Shown piece by piece: positions 26,855 through 36,630 of a stretch of 64,000 bases of DNA (its first letter is position 1; each line of letters begins with the position of its first letter). Source of the DNA: Alteromonas stellipolaris (GTDB lineage Bacteria > Pseudomonadota > Gammaproteobacteria > Enterobacterales > Alteromonadaceae). Under the pieces are notes generated by a model. That model was given only the letters and a program-made list of their open reading frames with translations. It did not search any database and had not been told where the DNA came from. The DNA lies in contig NZ_CP013926.1 in NCBI RefSeq assembly GCF_001562115.1, forward strand, positions 1,798,001 to 1,862,000. The letters run 5' to 3'. A program made the position numbers and the translations under genes.

Positions 26855-29332
26855 CTAGTTTTCAATTTTACACGGTGAAAGTTTCCAAATACGTTCTACA
26901 TAATCTTTAATTGAACGGTCTGAGGTAAACTTACCCATTTTAGCGGTATTGATAATTGCCATTTTAGCCCAGCGCGCTTTGTCGCGGTACGCCTCATCAA
27001 TAGCAATTTGTGCATCACAATAACTGCGGAAGTCAGCAAGCACCATGTATTGGTCGCCATGATCTAGCAAGCTTTGCTTAATAGATACTAAAGCACCTGG
27101 TTTGCCCGGGGTGAAATAATCGGTTTCAAGCCAATCTAGTACCGCTTTAATTTCAGGGTCGCGGTAGTAGTAATCATAAGGCTTGTAGCCTTTCTCTTTC
27201 AGTTCATGAACCTCTTCAACGGTTAGTCCGAAGATAAAGATATTGTCGTCGCCTACTTCTTCAGCAATTTCTACGTTTGCCCCATCAAGGGTACCAACGG
27301 TTATTGCGCCGTTCAGTGCCAACTTCATGTTACCGGTACCTGACGCTTCTTTACCTGCAGTACTAATTTGCTCAGACACATCTGAAGCTGGGATCATTTT
27401 CTCAGCAAGAGACACGCGGTAGTTCGGCAAGAACACCACTTTAATCTTGTTGTTTACTCGTGGATCGTTATTGATTTTATCTGCCACTTTGTTGATGGCA
27501 TAGATAATATCTTTCGCTAACTTGTAACCCGGTGCAGCTTTCGCTCCGAAAATGAATACGCGAGGCACCATATCGTAATCAGGGTTTTCAAGCAGTCGAC
27601 GATACAAGGCCATAATATGAAGCAAGTTCAAGTGCTGACGCTTGTATTCGTGAAGGCGTTTAATTTGCACATCAAAAATAGCATTAACGTCTACTTCAAT
27701 GTCTAACGACTCGCGAATTTCGTCAGCAAGTAGTTGCTTGTTGTTTAGCTTCACTTGCATGAATTGCTTTTGGAATGCCTTGTTATCGGCGTACTTTTCT
27801 AGCGCTTCTAGTTTGTATAAGTCTTTCGGCCAATCTGAGCCAATTTTCTTATCAATCAGCTTAGAAAGTTCCGGATTACATGCCTTCAACCAACGACGTG
27901 GCGTAATACCATTCGTAACATTAGTTAATTTGCCTGGCCACAATGCATCGAACTCTGGGAACAAATCAGACTTCACAAGGCGAGAGTGCATTTCAGCTAC
28001 GCCGTTAACCGCGAAAGAACCAATTACCGATAAATGGCCCATACGTACCATCTTCTCGTTACCTTCTTCTATAATAGAAAGCTTCGCTTTAATGCGGTTA
28101 TCGCTTGGCCATTTTTTATCGACTTCAGCCATGAATCTATGGTTAATTTCATAGATGATTTCCAAATGGCGCGGTAGGATTTTTTCAATCATACGTGCGG
28201 GCCATTTTTCTAGGGCTTCAGGTAATAATGTGTGGTTAGTGTAAGCAAACACTTTGGTGCTGATACCCCATGCTTGATCCCAATCTAATTCAGCGCGGTC
28301 TACTAAAATACGCATAAGTTCAGGAATAGCGATGGCTGGGTGTGTGTCATTTAATTGAATAACAACCTGATCAGCAAAACGGCTCCAGTCATCACCGTGG
28401 GCACGCTTGTAACGACGAATGATGTCTTTTAGTGAACACGAGCAGAAGAAGTATTGCTGAATTAAACGAAGCTCTTTACCCGCTTCAGTTTCGTCGTTCG
28501 GATAAAGTACTTTTGAAATGGTTTCTGCTTGTACGTTTTCACGCTGCGCATCTACATAACCACCAGCGTTAAATACATCCCAGTTAAAATAATCAGATGA
28601 ATCTGACTGCCACAAACGCAATACGTTTACGGTTTTACCTTCATAGCCAACAACAGGAATATCCCAAGGGATCCCTTTTACAATTGAGCCAGGGTGCCAT
28701 TCTTTTTGGATACGGCCGCTTTCGCCGTATTTGGTTTCAACATAACCAAATAATGGCACTTCTTGAATTGACTCTGGGCGGCAAATTTCCCACGGGTTAC
28801 CGTAATCGCGCCAGCTATCTGGGCGTTCTATTTGCGCGCCACTCTTAATTTCTTGACGGAAAAGACCATGCTCATAATGAATACCATAACCAATTGCAGG
28901 CAATTCCATAGTGGCAAGTGAGTCGATAAAGCACGCTGCTAAGCGGCCTAGCCCGCCGTTACCGAGTGCCATGTCTGGCTCTTCTTCCATGATGTCGGTA
29001 ATTTCAACACCAAGTTCTTTTAACGCGCCACTAGCCACATCAAACAAACCTAAGTTTTGAAGGTTGTTCGACAACAATCTGCCCATTAAGAATTCGGCAG
29101 AAAAATAATGTACTGCACGAGTATCATTGAAGTAGTGACTTTTTTGGGTTTTGCGAAGGCCTTCAAGTACCTGAGCCTGAATGGCTGCACAGGTGGCTTT
29201 CCACCATGCGTGGTTGTTAGCCTTATTTTCATCCGTACCTAGCGTACAGTGAAGGTGCTTAACAATAGCAGCTTTAAATTCTGCCTTGTCTAGCGGTGAA
29301 GAGGGTTGCGTTTTGGCAGCTTTTGCGTTCAT
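26855..29332 (-). CDS. glgP: Glycogen/maltodextrin phosphorylase
   Basis: The enzyme splits alpha-1,4-glucan with phosphate to glucose-1-phosphate, which Pgm (encoded upstream on the same strand) converts to glucose-6-phosphate. The 825-residue protein has the whole phosphorylase core: [56 protein letters not shown] and the pyridoxal-phosphate lysine in [23 protein letters not shown] 29332 is chosen instead of an upstream TTG because a GAGTGAGA ribosome site precedes it. No other glg genes are in the window. Confidence 0.95.
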   Translation of the reverse strand: MNAKAAKTQPSSPLDKAEFKAAIVKHLHCTLGTDENKANNHAWWKATCAAIQAQVLEGLRKTQKSHYFNDTRAVHYFSAEFLMGRLLSNNLQNLGLFDVASGALKELGVEITDIMEEEPDMALGNGGLGRLAACFIDSLATMELPAIGYGIHYEHGLFRQEIKSGAQIERPDSWRDYGNPWEICRPESIQEVPLFGYVETKYGESGRIQKEWHPGSIVKGIPWDIPVVGYEGKTVNVLRLWQSDSSDYFNWDVFNAGGYVDAQRENVQAETISKVLYPNDETEAGKELRLIQQYFFCSCSLKDIIRRYKRAHGDDWSRFADQVVIQLNDTHPAIAIPELMRILVDRAELDWDQAWGISTKVFAYTNHTLLPEALEKWPARMIEKILPRHLEIIYEINHRFMAEVDKKWPSDNRIKAKLSIIEEGNEKMVRMGHLSVIGSFAVNGVAEMHSRLVKSDLFPEFDALWPGKLTNVTNGITPRRWLKACNPELSKLIDKKIGSDWPKDLYKLEALEKYADNKAFQKQFMQVKLNNKQLLADEIRESLDIEVDVNAIFDVQIKRLHEYKRQHLNLLHIMALYRRLLENPDYDMVPRVFIFGAKAAPGYKLAKDIIYAINKVADKINNDPRVNNKIKVVFLPNYRVSLAEKMIPASDVSEQISTAGKEASGTGNMKLALNGAITVGTLDGANVEIAEEVGDDNIFIFGLTVEEVHELKEKGYKPYDYYYRDPEIKAVLDWLETDYFTPGKPGALVSIKQSLLDHGDQYMVLADFRSYCDAQIAIDEAYRDKARWAKMAIINTAKMGKFTSDRSIKDYVERIWKLSPCKIEN

Positions 29333-29464
29333 TTTGCGTCTCACTCTGGTTGATGTGTGCAAAGGCACACTCAATGTGTAATTTAATTACAGAAAAAATC
29401 AACGATATGAGAGCAATATAGCAGTGCTTAAACGATTATGTTGTGATAATTTTGTTAAAATAAC

Positions 29465-29498
29465 AAAAAACCGGATGAAAACGTATGCAATCATCCGG
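29465..29498 (-). terminator. Intrinsic terminator of seqA-pgm
   Basis: An 8-bp stem CCGGATGA / TCATCCGG followed on the minus strand by six Ts, directly after pgm and before glgP. It indicates that glgP is a separate transcription unit. Confidence 0.8.
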
Positions 29499-29549
29499 AA
29501 TTTAACTTTTTAGTAACAATGACCAGCTTTGGCTGATTATTTTTTAATC

Positions 29550-31202
29550 TTACTTGATGATTTTCCCTACTAGCGCTTCCGCTTCTTTAATCAATTCTTG
29601 TAAGTGAGTTTCACCTTTAAAGCTTTCTGCATAAATTTTGTAGATTTGCTCTGTTCCAGAAGGGCGTGCTGCAAACCAACCATTTTCAGTCGAAACCTTT
29701 ACCCCACCAATAGCGGCATTGTTTCCAGGCGCGTGGGTTTGTACGGCGGTAATGGGTTCTCCAGCTAATGTATCGCTGGTGACTACCGAAGCATCCATAG
29801 CCGATAGCTTCTGCTTTTGCTCTAAGGTAGCAGCCACATCTACGCGGTTATAAACCGGCGATGAAAATTGCTCAGTTAATGCCTGATAGTGTTCACCTGG
29901 ATCTTTCTTAGTAACCGCAAGAATTTCAGCAGCTAACAAACACAAAATAAAGCCGTCTTTATCAGTAGCCCAGGTTTCGCCATCACGTTGTAAGAAAATA
30001 CCACCGGCACTTTCTTCACCGGCAAAACCAATTTCACTATTAGATAACCCCTCTACGAACCACTTAAAACCTACTGGCATTTCAGCAAGCGGTTTGTTTA
30101 AGCTATTCGCCACGCGGTCAATCATGCTGCTTGAAACCAGTGTTTTACCGATTTTAAGTGACGCTGGCCATTGTGGTCTGTGGGTATATAAGTATTGAAT
30201 TGCCACCGCAAGATAGTGATTAGGGTTCATTAAACCTGCGCTCTTACACACAATACCGTGGCGATCGAAATCTGGGTCGTTGCCCCATGCTAGGTCGAAA
30301 TCATCTTTTAATTCAATTAATCCCGCCATGGCGAAAGCACTTGAACAGTCCATGCGTAGTTTGCCGTCTTTATCGCGACGCATGAATCCAAATTGAGGGT
30401 CGACAGCAGGGTTTACCACCGTAATGTCCAATCCGTACTTTTCAGCAATACGTGACCAATAGCCAATACCTGCACCGCCAAGAGGATCGGTACCTAATTT
30501 CAGGCCAGCGTTAGCAATAGCCTGCATATCGATAACCTGAGCTAGGTCATCAATGTAAGGTTCCATGAAATCTTCTTCGCGAACTAAATTTTTGGCTCTT
30601 ACCGAACGAATATCGATGCGTTTAACGTCTTTATTACCTTCGGCAATAAGCTCATTCGCTCGGTTTTGAATTTTCGTAGTAACGTCGCTATCTGCCGGGC
30701 CGCCATGAGGAGGGTTGTATTTAAAGCCTCCATCTTCAGGTGGGTTATGTGATGGGGTTATTACTACCCCGTCAGACTTAGCCGCCGCGCTTTCACGGTT
30801 ATAACGAATAATAGTGCGGGAAATTACCGGCGTGGGGGTATAGCCCAAACTTTCGTTGTCGCTTCGCTGAATAACCACATCAACACCGTTGGCACTGAGC
30901 ACTTCAATGGCGGTGATCATGGCAGGTTCAGACAATGCATGGGTATCTTTACCTATAAATAGCGGGCCGGTAATATCTTCTGCTTCACGATATTCAACCA
31001 GTGCTTGGCAGATTGCACTAATATGGGTATCGGTAAAAGTATAATTTGACGCCGATCCTCTGTGCCCTGAAGTACCAAAACTTACTGCTTCAGTAGGGGC
31101 AGCGGCGTCTGGTTTGTAGCTGTAATATTGGCTAACAAGTTGTGCCACATTAATCAGTTGTTCAGGTGCAGCTGGCTTACCAGCCTGCGGATGTAAAGCC
31201 AT
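29550..31202 (-). CDS. pgm: Phosphoglucomutase (alpha-D-glucose specific)
   Basis: Pgm interconverts glucose-1-phosphate and glucose-6-phosphate. The 550-residue protein has AVSFGTSGHRGSA near the N-terminus, the phosphoserine loop VITPSHNPPEDGGFKYN, metal loop NDPDFDRHG, sugar loop GEESAGGIFL and the phosphate-binding ARPSGTEQIYKIY. It lies 27 bases after seqA, the same gene pair as in Escherichia coli and Vibrio, so it is read from the seqA promoter. Confidence 0.96.
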   Translation of the reverse strand: MALHPQAGKPAAPEQLINVAQLVSQYYSYKPDAAAPTEAVSFGTSGHRGSASNYTFTDTHISAICQALVEYREAEDITGPLFIGKDTHALSEPAMITAIEVLSANGVDVVIQRSDNESLGYTPTPVISRTIIRYNRESAAAKSDGVVITPSHNPPEDGGFKYNPPHGGPADSDVTTKIQNRANELIAEGNKDVKRIDIRSVRAKNLVREEDFMEPYIDDLAQVIDMQAIANAGLKLGTDPLGGAGIGYWSRIAEKYGLDITVVNPAVDPQFGFMRRDKDGKLRMDCSSAFAMAGLIELKDDFDLAWGNDPDFDRHGIVCKSAGLMNPNHYLAVAIQYLYTHRPQWPASLKIGKTLVSSSMIDRVANSLNKPLAEMPVGFKWFVEGLSNSEIGFAGEESAGGIFLQRDGETWATDKDGFILCLLAAEILAVTKKDPGEHYQALTEQFSSPVYNRVDVAATLEQKQKLSAMDASVVTSDTLAGEPITAVQTHAPGNNAAIGGVKVSTENGWFAARPSGTEQIYKIYAESFKGETHLQELIKEAEALVGKIIK

Positions 31203-31229
31203 GAAAAGTCCTTATTTTAAGTTAAGCGT

Positions 31230-31967
31230 TTATTTGCCCTCTGGGGCGAATCGACTTACTACCGTTTCGACGACATCGGGCTGATACCCTAATGTACGCA
31301 AAACTTGTTCCAGCATGTTTACTTTCTTCGCGGTATTGTTGTTGGTGACTACCCAAAATGGGCTATCTGGAATGGCTTTCGGATTAGTACTGCTGCCATT
31401 TTCTAACAACGCCTCTTTGCTTGTAGCAAAATAGGTACGATTTTTACCAATAATCGATTTAACATTTTCAAAGGTATCGCTATTTAACTTATGCGCAGCA
31501 CTTAGAATAAATAAGAACTGGTCGACACGTTTGGTAAATGTTGATAACGCATCTTTAGATACCATACCCACAATATCATCTTTATTGTGATTTTCTATTT
31601 CAGTCACCACTGGCGCGGCTACGTCTTTCTTAACAGGCGCTTTGGCAGGGGGTGTTGATTTTGCAGCAGCTGATTTCGTCACTGCCGCTTTGGCAGCCGT
31701 TGTTTTAGGTGCCGCTTTAGTCACCGGTTTAGTGGCGGGCTTCGCTTCTACTTTTTGCGCCGAAGCGGCAGCAGTAGTGGCAGTAGCAACCGGTGCTGGC
31801 GTCGTTTGTACCGACTCATCAGGTTGGGAGGCATTGCTTGCACCCTTTATTTCACCATCTTCAGGCAATAAAAGCCTACGTAAAATTTCTGATGCGCTTT
31901 CGCCTATATGTTTTGTTTGGCTGGCGATAAAGGCATACAAATCATCATCTATTTCAATGCTTTTCAT
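31230..31967 (-). CDS. seqA: SeqA, replication-initiation sequestration protein, with an enlarged linker
   Basis: SeqA binds hemimethylated GATC sites, sequesters the new origin and limits DnaA-driven initiation. The N-terminal oligomerisation motif is nearly identical to the known one (MKSIEIDDDLYAFIASQTKH, GESASEILRRLL). The C-terminal DNA-binding domain (about residues 140-245) has GKNRTYFATS and PFWVVTNNNTAKK. The protein is 245 residues against about 180 in Escherichia coli. The extra length is an Ala/Lys/Pro/Thr-rich linker of about 100 residues (36-135), similar in composition to histone H1 tails. ATG 31967 has an ideal AAGGAAG site and begins the conserved N-terminus, so the longer upstream frame is rejected. 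Confidence 0.93.
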   Translation of the reverse strand: MKSIEIDDDLYAFIASQTKHIGESASEILRRLLLPEDGEIKGASNASQPDESVQTTPAPVATATTAAASAQKVEAKPATKPVTKAAPKTTAAKAAVTKSAAAKSTPPAKAPVKKDVAAPVVTEIENHNKDDIVGMVSKDALSTFTKRVDQFLFILSAAHKLNSDTFENVKSIIGKNRTYFATSKEALLENGSSTNPKAIPDSPFWVVTNNNTAKKVNMLEQVLRTLGYQPDVVETVVSRFAPEGK

Positions 31968-32185
31968 AACTACTTCCTTAACAAGATGCCCCATTATAGA
32001 CAACCGATACGCACAGCGCAGCACTATTTCTAACCTAGCCCGAAATTCGTTAAAACCAACAGTAAAATGATGCTTTTAAGGTGTTAAATAACCATGCCCA
32101 TACCTTTGTATGGGAACCAACTGCTATTTCAGTACTTTAGTTGCTACTATCAATGTATAAGGGGTTTAAAAGGTAACGTTTTATC

Positions 32186-33097
32186 ATGCGAAAAGAGATT
32201 CAATTAGTGCATGACGCGCTAAGTCAGAAGATTATTGGCAAATCTGAACAGCTAAAACTCGCGGTGACGTGTTTACTTGCTCATGGTCATCTCCTTATTG
32301 AAGATTTACCAGGCATGGGTAAAACCACACTTTCTCACGCACTTTCCCATGTATTTGGACTTCAATATTCGCGAATTCAATTTACGTCAGACTTACTCCC
32401 ATCAGACATGCTTGGCGTGAATGTTTATCAAAGTCACAATGGTGAATTTCAATTTAGGCACGGCCCCATATTTAGCCAAGTTATTCTTGCCGATGAGCTA
32501 AACCGAGCAAGCCCTAAAACACAAAGCGCCTTGTTAGAGGCGATGGAAGAACGCCAAGTGAGTATTGATGGCACCACCCACGCGCTACCTTCGCCCTTCT
32601 TTGTTATTGGCACTCAAAACCCGGGTTATCAATCTGGCACCTATCCGCTGCCTGAATCACAACTAGACCGCTTTTTTATGCGTATATCACTAGGCTTTCC
32701 TAATTGGGAAGCCGAAAAAGCCATGCTGCAGCAATCAACCGACGTTCAGCAGCAGACAGTGTCATGTTTATCGCAGACAGATTTGATCACGATGCAAGAT
32801 GCGGTTACCCATGTGCACGTTAGCGATGATGTGATTAATTATATATTGCGATTAGTGACAGAGAGTCGCCTACAAGGGCGCTACCCTACCCCATTATCGC
32901 CACGGGCTAGCCGAGCTTTGTTGCAGGCAGCCAAAGCTTGGGCTTATATGCACGATAGAGTCTTTGTTACTCCAGATGATGTGCAAGCTATTTTCATTGC
33001 CGTTACAGAGCATAGGCTTAGTGCAAATACCCATGAACATACGGGCCCGTCATTAAGTCAGCACTTGTTGGATAGTATCGATCCGCTGGCGGCGTAA
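32186..33097 (+). CDS. MoxR-family AAA+ ATPase
   Basis: A 303-residue ATPase with Walker A DLPGMGKTT, Walker B VILADELNRASPKTQSALLEAMEER and sensor region FFVIGTQNP. MoxR proteins act as chaperone-like remodelers, often for partners with von Willebrand or DUF58 domains. The DUF58 gene follows after 3 bases, then a transglutaminase gene, forming the familiar three-gene MoxR-DUF58-TgpA operon. Confidence 0.93.
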   Translation: MRKEIQLVHDALSQKIIGKSEQLKLAVTCLLAHGHLLIEDLPGMGKTTLSHALSHVFGLQYSRIQFTSDLLPSDMLGVNVYQSHNGEFQFRHGPIFSQVILADELNRASPKTQSALLEAMEERQVSIDGTTHALPSPFFVIGTQNPGYQSGTYPLPESQLDRFFMRISLGFPNWEAEKAMLQQSTDVQQQTVSCLSQTDLITMQDAVTHVHVSDDVINYILRLVTESRLQGRYPTPLSPRASRALLQAAKAWAYMHDRVFVTPDDVQAIFIAVTEHRLSANTHEHTGPSLSQHLLDSIDPLAA

Positions 33098-33100
33098 TCC

Positions 33101-34180
33101 ATGTTTAAAAAGGTATTACACAAGCCTTGGCTTGCTTGGCTAGATAAACGTATTCCGCCTAATCCTTCACATGCACTGAATATGCGTTCGGTGTTTATTT
33201 TACCAAGCCGTTTTGGCTGGGGATTTATCGTGATGTGTATGTGCTTGTTTCTATTAGGCACTAACTATCAAAATAACCTCATGTTGTTATTAAGCTATTT
33301 GTTACTTAGCGTAATGTTACTGACGTTGTTTTACAGCTATCAAAATTTTGCGGCTATTGCCCTTAGTGTGTCGCCTCCAAAATCCGTTTTTGCCAATACG
33401 TCAGCACACCTTACTCTCGATCGGGTTAAGCACTCCAACTACCAAACCAAACCTGAAGGTTTATTGCAGATCCAGTGGCTTCAATTCCCGAAGCTCAAAG
33501 ATACAACCTCAATAACCTTTGATATTGGTAATCAAGAACAACGACTGACTATTCCGTTGTTACTTCATACTAGAGGTGAGCACAAACTACCCCGTATAAC
33601 GTTAAAAAGTGCCTACCCCTTCGGGTTATATAATTGCTGGACTCACCTAGATTTCGACGTAAAGGTTATGGCATATCCAGAGCCTAAAGCTGGGAAACTT
33701 GGTGAAGTGGTTCACCACACGCAAGACACTGCTGGAAGCAAAGAAGATGAGCGACAAGGTAATGAGGACTTTTTTGCCCTTACCGATTTCATTGAAGGCG
33801 AACCATTAAATCGGGTAGCGTGGAAACAGGTCGCTAAAACGGGAAACTGGGTGGTAAAGCAGTTTAGTGAACACAGAAGTGATGACGTGTATTTGAGCTT
33901 ACCGACTAACATTCCACTAGAAGAAGGATTAAGTGCATTAACCCAAAAAATAGTGTCGATGCAATCGCAAGGTGTGCACTATGGTTTAAAACTAGGTAGT
34001 ACAACTTTTACGCCCAATAATTCTATTGCACACATGCATCAATGCTTAAGTGCACTGGCGACTTACCCCAACACACCTTTTGCGGTCAGCCATGCTTCTG
34101 CCACTCCAGCTGCCGCGCCCTCGGCCACATTGGCAGCCCAAGTCGCAGATAATAGCGTCTCGAAAGGCTTTAGCAAATGA
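33101..34180 (+). CDS. DUF58-domain membrane protein
   Basis: A 359-residue protein with two adjoining N-terminal membrane helices (FGWGFIVMCMCLFLLGTNY and LMLLLSYLLLSVMLLTLFY). The C-terminal DUF58 core, around DFIEGEPLNRVAWKQVAKTGNWVVKQF, is the diagnostic motif. DUF58 proteins are partners of MoxR ATPases with no defined reaction. The stop overlaps the next start as ATGA. Confidence 0.9.
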   Translation: MFKKVLHKPWLAWLDKRIPPNPSHALNMRSVFILPSRFGWGFIVMCMCLFLLGTNYQNNLMLLLSYLLLSVMLLTLFYSYQNFAAIALSVSPPKSVFANTSAHLTLDRVKHSNYQTKPEGLLQIQWLQFPKLKDTTSITFDIGNQEQRLTIPLLLHTRGEHKLPRITLKSAYPFGLYNCWTHLDFDVKVMAYPEPKAGKLGEVVHHTQDTAGSKEDERQGNEDFFALTDFIEGEPLNRVAWKQVAKTGNWVVKQFSEHRSDDVYLSLPTNIPLEEGLSALTQKIVSMQSQGVHYGLKLGSTTFTPNNSIAHMHQCLSALATYPNTPFAVSHASATPAAAPSATLAAQVADNSVSKGFSK

Positions 34181-36204
34181 ACAATAAAGCAAATATGCTG
34201 CTAGCCACCTGCTTTATGGTATTAACGCTTAGCCTTCTTACCCCATTACTAACTTGGGTGGTATTGCTCGCCATATGCGCGGTTATTATGCAAAGCGCAT
34301 TGTATTTTAGGTGGCAAGAATATAACCCAAGTAGCCGCACCGTAAATTTGTTAGCGGTACTGTCCTTAATAGCGCTAGGTTGGTTCGGTTTTTCTATTGG
34401 TTTACTCAATAGCATGATTAATCTTTTAGTCATCGCCTGCTCATTGAAGCTTATGCTGCTTTCAAGAACAAAAGATTTTTTACAGCTTTTCTGCTCCTGC
34501 ATATTTCTTGTGGGCTGCGGTTTTATTTTTGCGTTAGGTATAGAGGCATGGGTAGGTTATGTTGCGGTAATTGTTCTTTTGTTTACTGCATTATCATTGG
34601 TATACGCCCCCGCTAGAAGCTTTAGGGTGTCTATGCGTAAATCGGCGATAATACTGCTGCAAGCATTTCCTTTGGCTGCACTGTTATTTGTAGTTATGCC
34701 GCAGCTTCCACCTTTATGGCAAATGCCGACGTCTAAATCGAATGAAACGGGTTTATCAGACTCGGTCACGCCAGGAGATATTGCTTCACTGGCGAGATCG
34801 TCCGATTTAGCTTTCACTGCAACCTTTGAGCAAAGCCCGCCTTTGGCCGAACAGCGATATTGGCGCGCCATGACGATGGAAGCCTTTGATGGTAAAACGT
34901 GGACAATTAGCCCAAGACGAAAACAAGCTGAAGCACAGCTTAAAACCATGGGTCGAAGTCTTGCGGCGCCCTCACCTAATGGATCACTAACACCCTCAGA
35001 AAACTATCAGTTGATTGTAGAGCCAAACAATCAGCGCTGGCTTTATTCTCTTGATGTGTCGGCTGAAAACACAGATTTAGACAACCCTGAGATGTGGCGT
35101 CAGTTTAATTATGCATTACGAGCAGCACGTCCAATTGTAGGTAAGCGAGCGTTCTATTTAAGCTACTTTCCAGATACACCACTTGTCAGTGAGATATATG
35201 ATTTTGATTATCAGCTTAATATTCAATACCCAATAGACAGTAATCTACGTACTCAAGCGTGGGTAAAGCAGCTAACGGCAAATGCAAAAAGCGAGCAAAG
35301 TATTGCCGAAGATATTTTACGTCACTTTAAAACCGGTGGGTTTAGTTACACCCTACAACCTAACGCTATGCCGAACTCGCCTATAGACACCTTTATGTTT
35401 GAAGCAAAGGCAGGATTTTGTGCCCACTATGCCAGCGCCATGGTGTTTGCCCTTCGGGTTGCGGGTATTCCTGCTCGTATGGTGACAGGTTATCAAGGTG
35501 GTGAGTTATTAAGTGATAACGTAATACAAGTTCGCCAATATGATGCCCACGCTTGGGTAGAAGCGTTAATAGACGGCGTTTGGGTGTCGTACGATCCTAC
35601 CAGTATGGTGGCACCATCACGCATTACCTTTGGGTTAGAACAAGCGTTAGCCGATTTTAACGAAACCCGAAATGAAGGCATGTTTAAAGACTTAGGTTCT
35701 GCTGAACTATTTTTATCTATCAGAGGGTGGTTTCGCCAACTGGATTATCAGTGGAGTAGACTAGTACTGGGTTTTGATAATCAAACACAAACTGATTTAT
35801 TAAAAAAGCTTCTTGGCGATTTAACCTCTCAAAAAATGACGCTCTTCTTTTTAAGCGTACTTGGAATAGTGAGTATTTTTTTGCTGGTGTTGTTCTTCCC
35901 TGTTAGAAGAAGGTCGACCCTGCCTAAACATCAACGCATTTATTTAAACGCCGTTGAGTTGGTGTCGAATTTCACTGAGATAGCGAGAAAGAATAAAGGA
36001 AGCACTGCCTACTTCAAACAAGTGAAACCTTTTTTACCAGTACATGCAGCGTCGCTATTTGGCACGCTTACTCAAGATTTTGAACATGCACAATATCAAG
36101 GTGCCACAGACGGAGGTCGCGATGGCCAAAAGCAAAAAGAACGTACTATGGCAGATACACTTGCTGCGTTACAAAAAGACTTAAAACGAACAAAAGCTAA
36201 TTAA
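34177..36204 (+). CDS. tgpA: TgpA-type membrane transglutaminase-like protein
   Basis: A 675-residue protein: about six N-terminal membrane helices (DUF3488-like), a periplasmic transglutaminase core with the triad Cys415 (AGFCAHYAS), His458 (DAHAWVEA) and Asp473 (SYDPTS), one further membrane helix (LFFLSVLGIVSIFLLVLFF) and a cytoplasmic tail. The Pseudomonas TgpA homologue is needed for viability, but its substrate is unknown. It is coupled to the DUF58 gene by ATGA. Confidence 0.9.
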   Translation: MNNKANMLLATCFMVLTLSLLTPLLTWVVLLAICAVIMQSALYFRWQEYNPSSRTVNLLAVLSLIALGWFGFSIGLLNSMINLLVIACSLKLMLLSRTKDFLQLFCSCIFLVGCGFIFALGIEAWVGYVAVIVLLFTALSLVYAPARSFRVSMRKSAIILLQAFPLAALLFVVMPQLPPLWQMPTSKSNETGLSDSVTPGDIASLARSSDLAFTATFEQSPPLAEQRYWRAMTMEAFDGKTWTISPRRKQAEAQLKTMGRSLAAPSPNGSLTPSENYQLIVEPNNQRWLYSLDVSAENTDLDNPEMWRQFNYALRAARPIVGKRAFYLSYFPDTPLVSEIYDFDYQLNIQYPIDSNLRTQAWVKQLTANAKSEQSIAEDILRHFKTGGFSYTLQPNAMPNSPIDTFMFEAKAGFCAHYASAMVFALRVAGIPARMVTGYQGGELLSDNVIQVRQYDAHAWVEALIDGVWVSYDPTSMVAPSRITFGLEQALADFNETRNEGMFKDLGSAELFLSIRGWFRQLDYQWSRLVLGFDNQTQTDLLKKLLGDLTSQKMTLFFLSVLGIVSIFLLVLFFPVRRRSTLPKHQRIYLNAVELVSNFTEIARKNKGSTAYFKQVKPFLPVHAASLFGTLTQDFEHAQYQGATDGGRDGQKQKERTMADTLAALQKDLKRTKAN

Positions 36205-36216
36205 CGCAGTGTATTG

Positions 36217-36256
36217 GTTCACTATAGTGCCCGCTTTAGTGCCCACTATAGTGAAC
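36217..36256. repeat. 13-bp perfect inverted repeat after tgpA
   Basis: GTTCACTATAGTG and its exact complement are separated by 14 bases, 12 bases after the tgpA stop. Each arm contains the self-complementary 10-mer CACTATAGTG. It may be a terminator-like or mRNA-stabilising hairpin; no T run follows. Confidence 0.6.
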
Positions 36257-36322
36257 AGTGAAAAATGCGGAAGTACATTTTGGTTTAATATCCACCAATT
36301 CAGTGCATCTTAGCACTTTACT

Positions 36323-36440
36323 TGCACCATTGTGGTTTGAAGCTGATCATTTCAGTAATACATTAGCTTAACTGAATAATATTAAGATATTGATTTTATA
36401 CAATTTTAAATAAAATCGCCTTTTTGGCACTATTCTCGCT
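36323..36440 (+). promoter_or_regulatory. Sigma-54-type promoter with an NtrC-like upstream site
   Basis: TGGCAC-N5-TCGCT at 36425-36440 matches the -24/-12 consensus TGGCAC-N5-TTGCW with the invariant GG and GC in exact register and one mismatch in the -12 element. About 90 bases upstream, TGCACCATTGTGGTTTG (36323-36339) has one full and one partial half of the NtrC site. A TTGGT-N9-ACCAA repeat (36280-36298) is also present. This fits nitrogen-limitation control of the FNT-cyanase locus. The expected transcript start is near 36451. Confidence 0.6.
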
Positions 36441-36503
36441 AATCATTTAATAGTACGAGTCGGTTTATAAACTGGCTAACACAATCTATCGAATTGGATA
36501 AAG

Positions 36504-36553
36504 ACGTCCACAACCTTCTTTGGAAACAGGGAATGGTGTGGACGTTTTTTTTT
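36504..36553 (+). terminator. Intrinsic terminator inside the FNT-gene leader (possible attenuator)
   Basis: A 9-bp perfect stem ACGTCCACA / TGTGGACGT followed by nine Ts, 77 bases before the FNT start codon and downstream of the sigma-54-type promoter. Upstream of it lie a hairpin at about 36459-36478 (8 bp counting G-U pairs) and a 4-bp stem with loop GAATTG near 36487. It may be a regulated terminator. The alternative is a late terminator of the tgpA operon. Confidence 0.8.
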
Positions 36554-36630
36554 GTTCGTTTGTTCTATCGATGAAAGCAGTGATGTGGCTCGTTATTTTA
36601 AATATAAATTACAAATCAGGGTGATTAATT

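Noticed and set aside
31642..32070. 142-codon Ala/Val-rich plus-strand frame
   Set aside because: Mirror image of the low-complexity SeqA linker; no ribosome site or family.
36451..36630. ANTAR (NasR/NasT) RNA motif in the FNT leader
   Set aside because: The hexaloops I can draw (TTATAA and GAATTG) lack the required A1 and G4, so only a generic attenuator is proposed.
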